A stretch of DNA of 13,695 bases, taken from Lachnospiraceae bacterium. GTDB lineage: Bacteria > Bacillota > Clostridia > Lachnospirales > Lachnospiraceae. Shown here in pieces: positions 7,750-13,695 of this stretch. The notes under the pieces were generated by a model that was not told where the DNA came from, ran no database searches, and was given only the letters and a program-made list of their open reading frames with translations. The stretch lies in assembly GCA_009774585.1 (NCBI GenBank), contig VSOA01000073.1:1-13695 (forward strand), given 5' to 3'. The stretch's first letter is position 1; the number at the start of each line of letters is the position of its first letter. The translations under genes and the position numbers were made by a program.

Positions 7750-8001
7750 ATGATACAAGAAAATATTTTGTCCGGCCAGAATCTGGAAAAGGAGATTTCC
7801 GAGTTTATGTTGGAGTTGGGCATACCTGCGCATTTGCGAGGGTATCAGTACTTAAGAAGCGCGGTGGAGATGTGTACGGAAAATATGGAATTAGTCGGCA
7901 GCGTCACGAAACTCCTATATCCGGATCTGGCAAAGGTTGATCATACGACGGATCAAAAGATTGAACGCGCTATCAGGAATGCTATTGAGGTTTCTTGGTA
8001 G
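7750..8001 (+). CDS. Stand-alone Spo0A C-terminal DNA-binding domain, cut short by an amber codon
   Basis: The 83-residue product closely resembles the DNA-binding (effector) domain of the sporulation regulator Spo0A, without any receiver domain. Recognisable family segments: L-G-I-P-A-H-L-R-G-Y-x-Y-L-R (Spo0A: G-V-P-A-H-I-K-G-Y-x-Y-L-R), S-V-T-K-L-L-Y-P-D-L-A-K, and T-T-x-x-K-I-E-R-A-I-R-N-A-I-E-V-S-W, the helix-turn-helix and recognition helix. Reading stops at TAG 7999-8001, directly after the Trp of A-I-E-V-S-W, where Spo0A continues with Ser-Arg-Gly-Asn. The rest of the domain follows in the same frame (see 8002-8130). Start: ATG 7750 has AAGGAG (7734-7739) 10 bases upstream; the frame is open further left to a TTG at 7678, but nothing there resembles the family. 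Likely a local regulator of the cluster; the short form may be unstable. Confidence 0.8.
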   Translation: MIQENILSGQNLEKEISEFMLELGIPAHLRGYQYLRSAVEMCTENMELVGSVTKLLYPDLAKVDHTTDQKIERAIRNAIEVSW

Positions 8002-8130
8002 AGGGGTAACGGTGAGCTATTTGAGCAATTGTTTGGCTACTGTAATTCGCGGGAGTACAGCAGACCTACAAACAGTGAGTATATTGCAACGGTGGCAGAC
8101 TATATCCGATTGAAATGCGGGTTGGTTTAA
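8002..8130 (+). pseudogene. In-frame 3' remainder of the Spo0A-like domain after the TAG
   Basis: Immediately after the TAG the same frame reads R-G-N-G-E-L-F-E-Q-L-F-G-Y and later R-P-T-N-S-E-Y-I-A-T-V-A-D-Y-I-R-L-K before TAA at 8128-8130. This matches the end of Spo0A (R-G-N-x-x-x-x-x-x-L-F-G-Y, K-P-T-N-S-E-F-I-A-M-V-A-D). Together with 7750-8001 the gene would encode 126 residues plus the amber position. No frameshift is present; the only lesion is one codon, most simply a Ser TCG changed to TAG. Either a recent nonsense mutation, a sequencing error, a strain variant, or read-through. Confidence 0.82.
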
Positions 8131-8139
8131 CTGCCGGGG

Positions 8140-8169
8140 AAAGGAAGAGAGAGGTCTCTTCCTTTTTTT
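8140..8169 (+). terminator. Strong intrinsic terminator after the Spo0A-like gene
   Basis: An 11-bp perfect stem (AAAGGAAGAGA at 8140-8150 with TCTCTTCCTTT at 8155-8165) has a GAGG tetraloop and runs into seven T residues (8163-8169). It lies ten bases after the TAA at 8130, which supports 8130 as the original gene end. It divides the polysaccharide cluster into two transcription units unless antitermination operates. Confidence 0.9.
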
Positions 8170-8178
8170 GTTTATTTA

Positions 8179-8187
8179 TGCTAAAAT
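8179..8187 (+). promoter_or_regulatory. Extended -10 promoter restarting transcription for the second unit
   Basis: TGCTAAAAT is a TGn-extended -10 element (TAAAAT, 5 of 6) ten bases after the terminator T run. No good -35 exists 16-18 bases upstream, which extended -10 promoters tolerate. Initiation would be near 8194, which would put the ATG at 8188 upstream of the transcript and favours the ATG at 8221 as start of the next gene. Confidence 0.5.
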
Positions 8188-8220
8188 ATGAGCATATATG
8201 TGAAAGGCACGGTATGCGGA

Positions 8221-9150
8221 ATGAAATTACTCAGCGTGATAGTACCTTGTTATAATGAAGAAGAGAATATTAGGGATTTCTATGATGAACTGTTTAAGAA
8301 TGCCCCTTTCTTTCATGAAAAAGAAATTGACGTGGAATTAATCTATATTGACGACGGTTCCGGGGATCACACGGTGGATGAAATCAAGAAATTGCACGAA
8401 GAGGATGATAGGGTGCATATGGTTTCTTTTTCCAGAAATTTCGGTAAAGAGGCGGCAATTTACGCCGGCCTGCAGAAGGCTAAAGGGGATTTGGTGGTCT
8501 TGATGGATGCGGACTTACAAGATCCACCGTCGCTTCTGCCAGACATGTATGCGTATATTGAGCAGGGATACGACTCTGTGGCGACCAGACGTGTTACCAG
8601 AAAAGGTGAGCCGCCGGTCAGATCTTTTTTTGCAAGGATGTTCTACCGTATCATGAATAAAATATCCAAGACGGAAATCGTGGACGGAGCGAGAGATTAT
8701 AGACTCATGACAAGACAGGTGGTGAACGCGATTCTTGCCATGTCGGAGTATAACAGATTTACCAAGGGAATTTTCGGATGGGTAGGTTACGAGACGAAGT
8801 GGCTGGAGTATGAGAATATCGAACGCAAGAAGGGTGAGACAAAATGGTCTTTCTGGAAACTGTTTGTCTATTCTCTGGAAGGGATTACCGCCTTCTCTAC
8901 AATGCCGCTTACGGTTGCCGCGGTGATGGGCGCGCTGTTTTGTGTGATGGCGTTTGTGCTGATTGTCGTGATTATTGTGAGAACGCTGATTTTTGGGGAT
9001 CCGACTTCGGGATGGCCATCCATGGTATGTATTATTCTGCTTGTCAGCGGCGTGCAATTGTTCTGTCTTGGTATAGTGGGACAATATTTATCCAAGACTT
9101 ATATGGAAGTGAAGAAGCGTCCGATTTATCTTGTGAAAGAGGACTTATAA
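8221..9150 (+). CDS. GtrB-like polyprenyl-phosphate glycosyltransferase (GT2)
   Basis: Membrane-anchored GT2 enzyme of the GtrB/DPM1-like type, expected to transfer a sugar from a nucleotide donor to undecaprenyl phosphate at the cytoplasmic face. From the ATG at 8221 it has 309 residues. Visible: V-P-C-Y-N-E-E-E-N-I at 8-17, I-D-D-G-S at 43-47, S-R-N-F-G-K-E at 71-77, metal-binding D-A-D-L-Q-D at 96-101, D-Y-R-L-M at 159-163, R-F-T-K-G at 179-183, G-E-T-K-W-S near 205-210, and two C-terminal membrane segments (about 225-256 and 265-290), as in GtrB. An ATG at 8188 adds eleven residues but has no ribosome site and overlaps the -10 element; GAAAGG at 8202-8207 lies 13 bases before 8221. No GtrA flippase gene is in the window. 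The sugar cannot be read from sequence. Confidence 0.88.
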   Translation: MKLLSVIVPCYNEEENIRDFYDELFKNAPFFHEKEIDVELIYIDDGSGDHTVDEIKKLHEEDDRVHMVSFSRNFGKEAAIYAGLQKAKGDLVVLMDADLQDPPSLLPDMYAYIEQGYDSVATRRVTRKGEPPVRSFFARMFYRIMNKISKTEIVDGARDYRLMTRQVVNAILAMSEYNRFTKGIFGWVGYETKWLEYENIERKKGETKWSFWKLFVYSLEGITAFSTMPLTVAAVMGALFCVMAFVLIVVIIVRTLIFGDPTSGWPSMVCIILLVSGVQLFCLGIVGQYLSKTYMEVKKRPIYLVKEDL

Positions 9151-9190
9151 ACTAGGACGACACAGAATATTCAGCTAAGAGGAAATTACT

Positions 9191-10012
9191 ATGAGTGAAA
9201 GAGTCAGCATTATCGTGCCGGTTTACAATGCGGCATCGTATATTGCAGAGACGATTGCCATGGTCGTAAAGCAGACATATTCGGACTGGGAACTTTTGCT
9301 CGTAGAGGATTGTTCTCCTGACAAGAGCGCTGATTTTGTAAGGAGTACGCTCGGAATGAACGGGTTTGAAAGGAGATCTGTAAGCCGACAGGATATGCAG
9401 GCGGTAGAAGAGTATGCAGACGCTTTTGGAAGACGGGCAGCGCTTATATGCAAAGAGAAGAACGGGGGCGCCGCCGCCGCGCGAAATGCAGGGCTTCATA
9501 TGGCGCAGGGCAGATATATAGCCTTTTTGGATGCGGACGATGTCTGGTATCCGGAGAAATTGGAGAAGGAATTGCGCTTTATGAAGGACAAACAGGCGGG
9601 ATTCGTGTTCTCGGCTTATGAATTCGGAGACGAGCAGGCAAATCCTACGGGCAAAGTGGTACATGTTCCGACGGAACTTACTTATAAGCAGGCTCTTTCG
9701 AGGACGATTATCTTTACAACGACGGTTTTATTCGACCGGAATAAGATTCCGATGGATTTGATGAGAATGCCTGATGTGGCGAGCGAGGATACTGCTACAT
9801 GGTGGCAGATACTGCGAGCGGGATATAAGGCTTACGGGTTAGACGAAGTGCTTGCGGTTTACCGCAGACCGGCGAAATCTCTGTCATCAAATAAATTTGT
9901 GGCTATGAAGCGCATATGGAATCTGTATCGCAGACAGGAGAAGTTGTCTGTGATTGCCGGTGCGCGTTATTTTGTTTTATGGGCGTATCGGGCGGTTGCC
10001 AGACGGTTGTAG
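9191..10012 (+). CDS. Glycosyltransferase, family 2 (GT-A fold)
   Basis: A cytoplasmic GT2 enzyme of 273 residues, probably adding one sugar of the repeat unit. Motifs: S-I-I-V-P-V-Y-N at 6-13, V-E-D-C-S at 38-42, N-G-G-A-A-A-A-R-N at 91-99, the metal-binding L-D-A-D-D-V-W at 113-119, and S-E-D-T-A-T-W at 198-204 holding the probable catalytic acid residue. Between E-D-C-S and N-G-G there are about 50 residues, some 20 more than usual in this family, placed roughly at 52-84. AGAGGA (9178-9183) precedes the ATG at good spacing. It lies 40 bases after the GtrB-like gene and 18 before the initiating transferase, so the three are cotranscribed. Donor and acceptor unknown. Confidence 0.88.
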   Translation: MSERVSIIVPVYNAASYIAETIAMVVKQTYSDWELLLVEDCSPDKSADFVRSTLGMNGFERRSVSRQDMQAVEEYADAFGRRAALICKEKNGGAAAARNAGLHMAQGRYIAFLDADDVWYPEKLEKELRFMKDKQAGFVFSAYEFGDEQANPTGKVVHVPTELTYKQALSRTIIFTTTVLFDRNKIPMDLMRMPDVASEDTATWWQILRAGYKAYGLDEVLAVYRRPAKSLSSNKFVAMKRIWNLYRRQEKLSVIAGARYFVLWAYRAVARRL

Positions 10013-10030
10013 CTAAAGAGGTGTAGGATT

Positions 10031-11401
10031 ATGAAACGGATAGAATCTTTAAAAAGGCTTATCATATTGCAGCTATCATTTATCGGATTGCTTATTCATA
10101 CGGCGGTATATGCGTATTTCTGGTTTGAAGAATACTATCCGTATTTATTGTATCACCGCAAAGCCAATTTCTTCTTTAAAGGTCATATTCTTATTATCCT
10201 GATTTATTTTGTGCTGCTGTTTTTCTTTGCAAGCACTTACGGTGTATTGAAGATAGGCTACTTGAAGCCGACCGATGTATTTATATCGGAATTTTTTTCA
10301 TTATTGTTTGTAAATGTCATTTCTTATTTTCAGATATCGCTGATGGCGAATTGGGTTGTTCATGTCAAACCTATTGCCGAGACAATGTTCATCCAGACAA
10401 TTTTCTCAATCGTGTGGGTGTTTGTGTGCAATACATGTTATTTCAAGGCGTTTCCGCCAAGGGCGATATTGATCATCCACGGCGAGAGACCGATTGACGA
10501 TATCGTAGCGAAGTTCGAGTCGCGTAAGGAGAAATATGAAATAGGCCGGACAATCAATATCAAGGAAGGCATAGAGCGCATCAAGCAGGAGATCGCAGGG
10601 GATTACGGCGCAGTTGTATTGTGGGATATTCCTGTCGCTGACCGGAATTATCTGTTGAAATACTGCTACAGCCGTTCGGTACGCGTCTATATGATGCCGA
10701 AGATATCAGATGTACTGGTGAAGGGCGCCGACCAGCTTCATCTGTTTGACACACCGATTTATCTGACAAGGGAATATGCGTTGAAGATAGAACAGCGGCT
10801 TGCCAAGCGGATGATTGATCTGGTATGTTCGATTCTGCTTCTGATTATTGCGTCGCCTTTCATGCTGATTACGGCGATTGCAATTAAAGCTTATGACGGA
10901 GGGCCTATCCTGTATAAGCAGGTCAGATGTACGATAGGGCGTAAAGAATTCTATATATTGAAGTTCCGCAGTATGAGAGTGGATGCGGAGAAGGACGGCG
11001 TGGCGAGACTGGCGTCGAAGAATGATTCCCGTATTACGCCTGTAGGAAAATTCATCCGCACGACGAGAATTGACGAGTTGCCGCAGTTATTTAATATATT
11101 AAAAGGCGATATGTCCTTTATCGGACCGCGGCCGGAGAGACCGGAGATTATAGACCAGTACATGGAGGAGATGCCGGAATTTGCTTTCCGTATGAAAGTA
11201 AAGGCAGGGCTGGCAGGATATGCACAGGTGTACGGCAAGTACAATACGACGCCTTACGACAAACTGAAACTGGATCTGACTTATATCGAGCAGTATTCGG
11301 TATGGCTGGACCTTAAATTAATGCTCCTGACGTTAAAGATTCTTATTAAACCGGAGAGCACGGAAGGCGTAGACAGTACGCAGACTACAGCAATGAAGTA
11401 A
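10031..11401 (+). CDS. Polyprenyl glycosylphosphotransferase (initiating sugar transferase)
   Basis: A bacterial sugar transferase (WbaP/WcaJ/CpsE-type, PF02397) that transfers a sugar 1-phosphate to undecaprenyl phosphate, starting the repeat unit. Length 456 residues is usual for the large form. About four membrane segments lie in the N-terminal part (about 10-30, 52-70, 83-105, 118-138), then a soluble Rossmann-like region at about 143-250. The C-terminal catalytic domain starts with K-R-M-I-D at 259-263, a re-entrant hydrophobic helix at about 264-286, G-P-I-L-Y-K-Q at 291-297, K-F-R-S-M at 311-315, the Asp348-Glu349 catalytic dyad in R-I-D-E-L-P-Q, S-F-I-G-P-R-P-E at 362-369, and K-A-G-L-A-G-Y-A-Q-V at 391-400. 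AAAGAGGTG (10015-10023) precedes the ATG by 7 bases. Glucose- versus galactose- or amino-sugar-phosphate specificity cannot be told. Confidence 0.93.
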   Translation: MKRIESLKRLIILQLSFIGLLIHTAVYAYFWFEEYYPYLLYHRKANFFFKGHILIILIYFVLLFFFASTYGVLKIGYLKPTDVFISEFFSLLFVNVISYFQISLMANWVVHVKPIAETMFIQTIFSIVWVFVCNTCYFKAFPPRAILIIHGERPIDDIVAKFESRKEKYEIGRTINIKEGIERIKQEIAGDYGAVVLWDIPVADRNYLLKYCYSRSVRVYMMPKISDVLVKGADQLHLFDTPIYLTREYALKIEQRLAKRMIDLVCSILLLIIASPFMLITAIAIKAYDGGPILYKQVRCTIGRKEFYILKFRSMRVDAEKDGVARLASKNDSRITPVGKFIRTTRIDELPQLFNILKGDMSFIGPRPERPEIIDQYMEEMPEFAFRMKVKAGLAGYAQVYGKYNTTPYDKLKLDLTYIEQYSVWLDLKLMLLTLKILIKPESTEGVDSTQTTAMK

Positions 11402-11427
11402 CGATAGACCGTGTTGGAGAAATGATT

Positions 11428-12411
11428 ATGCAGCAAATCGCGTATGCCGATGCAGGCATGGATATGAAAAAACTGGGGCTTTGCTTTATACGGAAAAGCT
11501 GGATTGTACTCGCTGCGGCAGTAATTGGTGCGCTGCTTGGGGGAATCCTATATACGATTGTCCGCATAGTGCCGGAAGCAGAGCGTGAATATCAGGCAGT
11601 ATCCAAGATTTATCTGGATTTTGCGGCAGATGAGACCGGGGAGGTCTATCAGGCATATAACGGCTACACATGGAATGATCTGATGGCGACGAATCCGATT
11701 CTTGACGTGACAATGGAATTTCTATTGCCGGATTATACGCGGGAAGAAGTTACGGCGGCTACGAAGGCAGAGATTCTGTCTGACTTAAGGCTGCTGACAC
11801 TTACAATTACCGCTCACGATGCGGACAGATGTAATGCAATACAGGAGGCATCGGAGAAGTCTCTTGTGCAGCAGGGCGAGACTGCCAAGGAATTTAAGAA
11901 CATTACGGTAATCCGGTCTGTTCCGGCTGTGCTCGTGACGGCGGACGACCGGACGTTACAGGCTGTGCTCATAGGCTTAGCAGCCATGACCATACTGACA
12001 TTGTTCGGCATGTTGTTTTACTATGTGCTCGATGACCGCATTCTCATAGCCGGTGATTTGAAGGTTGTGACAGACGCAGCGTTTGTCGGTTATGCTAAAG
12101 CATCGGGAATGTTTGGTGAAGACTACGAGAATAATTTGTTGTATCTGCGTCAGGAATTTGGCGAAATCAGCATCCTGCCCGTCAGCGGACCGGAGAAGAG
12201 AGAAGGTGCGGCGAAGGACAAAGCAGGGGGAGTTGTCGTTACTGTAGCGTATGGAAAAGTACATGCAGCATACCTTAGTTATGTGCTGGAACAGTTGAAG
12301 TTAAGAGAATGCAGAGTGGCAGGTATCGCGATCAGCGGTGCAGATGAAAAGTTCCTGAACAAATATTATGGACATGTATTTGGCGGAAAGAAGAAAGAAG
12401 CAGCCGTATAA
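11428..12411 (+). CDS. Wzz-like chain-length protein with degenerate BY-kinase-like tail
   Basis: A predicted polysaccharide co-polymerase that sets chain length at the membrane. From ATG 11428 it has 327 residues. A short cytoplasmic N-terminus precedes TM1 (about 24-47), an extracytoplasmic domain (48-176) with the Y-x-A-x-S-K-I-Y start of Wzz domains, and TM2 (177-200), followed by D-D-R-I at 202-205. The cytoplasmic tail of about 125 residues carries echoes of the tyrosine kinase (BY-kinase) fold: Y-L-R-Q-E-F at 239-244, I-S-I-L-P-V-S-G at 247-254, V-V-V-T-V-A-Y-G-K at 269-277 and V-A-G-I-A-I-S-G at 297-304. It lacks Walker A (no G-K-S/T), and no Tyr-rich tail is present beyond Tyr313-Tyr314. 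Start: GGAG (11416-11419) is 8 bases before 11428 and only 2 before the ATG at 11422. Follows the initiating transferase by 26 bases. Confidence 0.8.
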   Translation: MQQIAYADAGMDMKKLGLCFIRKSWIVLAAAVIGALLGGILYTIVRIVPEAEREYQAVSKIYLDFAADETGEVYQAYNGYTWNDLMATNPILDVTMEFLLPDYTREEVTAATKAEILSDLRLLTLTITAHDADRCNAIQEASEKSLVQQGETAKEFKNITVIRSVPAVLVTADDRTLQAVLIGLAAMTILTLFGMLFYYVLDDRILIAGDLKVVTDAAFVGYAKASGMFGEDYENNLLYLRQEFGEISILPVSGPEKREGAAKDKAGGVVVTVAYGKVHAAYLSYVLEQLKLRECRVAGIAISGADEKFLNKYYGHVFGGKKKEAAV

Positions 12412-12433
12412 CAGGGTATAACGGGTGACGGTT

Positions 12434-13213
12434 ATGAAGATACAGCTTTTGGTGTCGGCAGTGGATCAAGACGCCGGCGCTTTGATCGAACAAATGCATA
12501 TAAGCACTGACGCCGTAATTGTAAACCAGTGCGACCGCTATGGGTATGAGGAGAAGATTCATTGCGGTCATAGAGTGCAGGTTTTCTCTATGCCGGAGAG
12601 AGGCGTGGGATTAAGCCGTAACACCGCGCTGTTACACGCCGATACCGACGTGTGTGTTTTTACGGATGAAGATATTGTGCTTTCCGAAGACTACAAAGAG
12701 AAGATTCAAAAGGCGTATCATGATATACCTGATGCGGATATGATTCTTGTCAATGTGAAAGTGGCGCCTTCCAGACGGACATACTGGAATGAGGACGTTC
12801 ACCGGATCACATACCGCAATTACGGAAGATATCCGGCATACAGCATTACTGCAAAGTATGACGCGCTGCTGCGTGCCAACGTTCACTACTCACTGCTTTT
12901 CGGCGGCGGAGCAAAATACAGCAACGGAGAGGACAGTCTTTTTATAAAGGATTGTCTGAAAGCCGGGTTAAAACTCTATTCCCACACGGTCTGCATCGGG
13001 GAGGAAATCGAGAGGAAGTCTACTTGGTTTAACGGGTATCATGAGAAGTTCTTTAAGGACAGAGGTGTTTTGTACCGCTATCTGTACGGCTGGCTGGCGC
13101 TTCCGCTGTCGCTTCGATTCCTGCTGGCACACAAGGATGAAATGTGCAGGGATATTTCGGTGAAGCAGGCGTATGCATGGATGAAGGACGGAGTGAGGGA
13201 AGCAAAAGGATGA
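12434..13213 (+). CDS. Glycosyltransferase, family 2-like
   Basis: A 259-residue cytoplasmic enzyme of a GT-A family often met in Firmicutes polysaccharide loci (family assignment from remembered sequence style). Motifs: M-K-I-Q-L-L-V-S-A-V at the N-terminus, V-N-Q-C-D at 30-34, G-V-G-L-S-R-N at 57-63 (the position of N-x-G-x-x-x-R-N in GT2), F-T-D-E-D at 76-80 as the DxD-like metal site, F-G-G-G-A-x-Y at 156-162 and G-E-D-S-L-F at 165-170, the usual place of the catalytic acid. Start: ATG 12434 gives the family-like N-terminus; a GTG three codons earlier (12425) is possible, with CAGGG 8 bases before it, whereas GGGTGA lies 5 bases before the ATG. Gap to the Wzz-like gene is 22 bases, so one operon. 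Sugar unknown. Confidence 0.82.
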   Translation: MKIQLLVSAVDQDAGALIEQMHISTDAVIVNQCDRYGYEEKIHCGHRVQVFSMPERGVGLSRNTALLHADTDVCVFTDEDIVLSEDYKEKIQKAYHDIPDADMILVNVKVAPSRRTYWNEDVHRITYRNYGRYPAYSITAKYDALLRANVHYSLLFGGGAKYSNGEDSLFIKDCLKAGLKLYSHTVCIGEEIERKSTWFNGYHEKFFKDRGVLYRYLYGWLALPLSLRFLLAHKDEMCRDISVKQAYAWMKDGVREAKG

Positions 13214-13243
13214 CAGCGCGGAGAGCGGGAAGGAGAATGCTAT

Positions 13244-13695
13244 ATGACCTTCAGCATTATTGTAGTGTGCTTAAACGCAGGGGACAAACTGCGGGAGACG
13301 ATTGACAGCATCCGCAGTCAGACAGAGCAGGATTACGAGGTGATCGTTAAGGATGGCGGTTCCACTGACGAAATTACGTTAAAATATTTCGATGATGAAT
13401 TAAAGAACCTTGCGCTGTATCATTCTCATCAGTTCTGCTTCGTGCAGAAGAAAGATGCCGGTATCTATGACGCCATGAATCAGGCGATTTCCCATGTACA
13501 GGGGGATTACATTTTCTTTTTAAACTGCGGCGACGTCTTTTATGATAAGAATGTGCTGAAGCGGGTCAGGGAACGGATTAGACAGTTTGGAGCAATGCGG
13601 GAAACGCGAAGAGCGGATCTGCCAGAAACACGTCGGTGCATTTTCTACGGAGATATTTACGAGCGAATGACGGACACGCTTGTCCAGTCCAACCC
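13244..13695 (+). CDS. Glycosyltransferase, family 2, WcaE-like (3' end missing)
   Basis: The last gene runs off the window; 150 codons are visible with no stop. AAGGAG (13230-13235) is 8 bases before the ATG. Motifs: F-S-I-I-V-V-C-L-N at 3-11, V-K-D-G-G-S-T-D at 35-42, K-D-A-G-I-Y-D-A-M-N at 70-79 and F-L-N-C-G-D at 92-97. The K-D-x-G-I-Y-D-A-M-N and L-N-x-G-D pair is characteristic of the GT2 subgroup that includes WcaE-type enzymes, in which L-N-x-G-D replaces the usual D-x-D. It probably adds a further sugar of the repeat unit; a fucosyl or rhamnosyl role would fit the locus but is not shown. It starts 30 bases after the previous gene. Confidence 0.87.
   Translation, partial: MTFSIIVVCLNAGDKLRETIDSIRSQTEQDYEVIVKDGGSTDEITLKYFDDELKNLALYHSHQFCFVQKKDAGIYDAMNQAISHVQGDYIFFLNCGDVFYDKNVLKRVRERIRQFGAMRETRRADLPETRRCIFYGDIYERMTDTLVQSN

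Noticed and set aside
7999..8001. Pyrrolysine or other amber recoding as the explanation for the TAG.
   Set aside because: Three other genes in the window (DUF3048, fcl and 9191-10012) use TAG as an ordinary stop, no pyl genes are seen, and Spo0A has Ser at this site; a simple nonsense change is more likely, though read-through is not excluded.
8515..9084. A minus-strand open frame (189 codons) opposite the GtrB-like gene.
   Set aside because: His/Arg-rich product typical of antisense shadows; the plus strand carries all expected GtrB motifs.

Overview
The window looks like a chromosomal segment of a low-to-mid-GC Gram-positive Clostridia member, most likely Lachnospiraceae. Grounds: AAGGAG-type ribosome binding sites, a DUF3048 (YerB-like) lipoprotein, an FtsX/MacB-type ABC permease with a large outer loop, a Spo0A-type DNA-binding domain, and a cell-surface polysaccharide cluster of Firmicutes type. 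Taxonomy is inferred from protein families and sequence style, not from a marker gene.

Layout. 1-1424: 3' part of an ABC transporter permease (+). 1460-1496: bidirectional hairpin terminator separating it from a convergent DUF3048 lipoprotein (1543-2709, -). 2710-2902: divergent intergenic region with promoter candidates both ways. 2903-8130: first polysaccharide unit (+): rfbD (dTDP-L-rhamnose synthase), gmd (GDP-mannose 4,6-dehydratase), a 577-residue GT-C-like membrane protein, fcl (GDP-L-fucose synthase), then a stand-alone Spo0A C-terminal DNA-binding domain interrupted by an in-frame TAG. 8140-8169: strong intrinsic terminator. 8179-8187: extended -10 promoter. 8221-13695: second unit (+): GtrB-like polyprenyl-phosphate glycosyltransferase, GT2 glycosyltransferase, polyprenyl glycosylphosphotransferase (initiating enzyme), Wzz-like chain-length protein with a degenerate kinase-like tail, a second GT2 enzyme, and a third GT2 enzyme cut by the window end. 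No gene-free stretch exceeds 300 bases.

How it works together (inference): GDP-L-fucose and dTDP-L-rhamnose are made as activated sugars. The glycosylphosphotransferase places the first sugar phosphate on undecaprenyl phosphate, and the GT2 enzymes extend the repeat unit. The Wzz-like protein sets chain length. The GtrB-like enzyme plus the membrane GT-C-like protein may decorate the glycan outside the membrane. Flippase, polymerase, rmlABC and manB/manC are not visible here and should lie outside the window.

The most unusual spot is 7650-8190: a 13-bp AT-rich inverted repeat, a receiver-less Spo0A-like regulator broken by an amber codon just after its recognition-helix region with the remaining 42 codons still well conserved, then a terminator and a restart promoter in the middle of the cluster.
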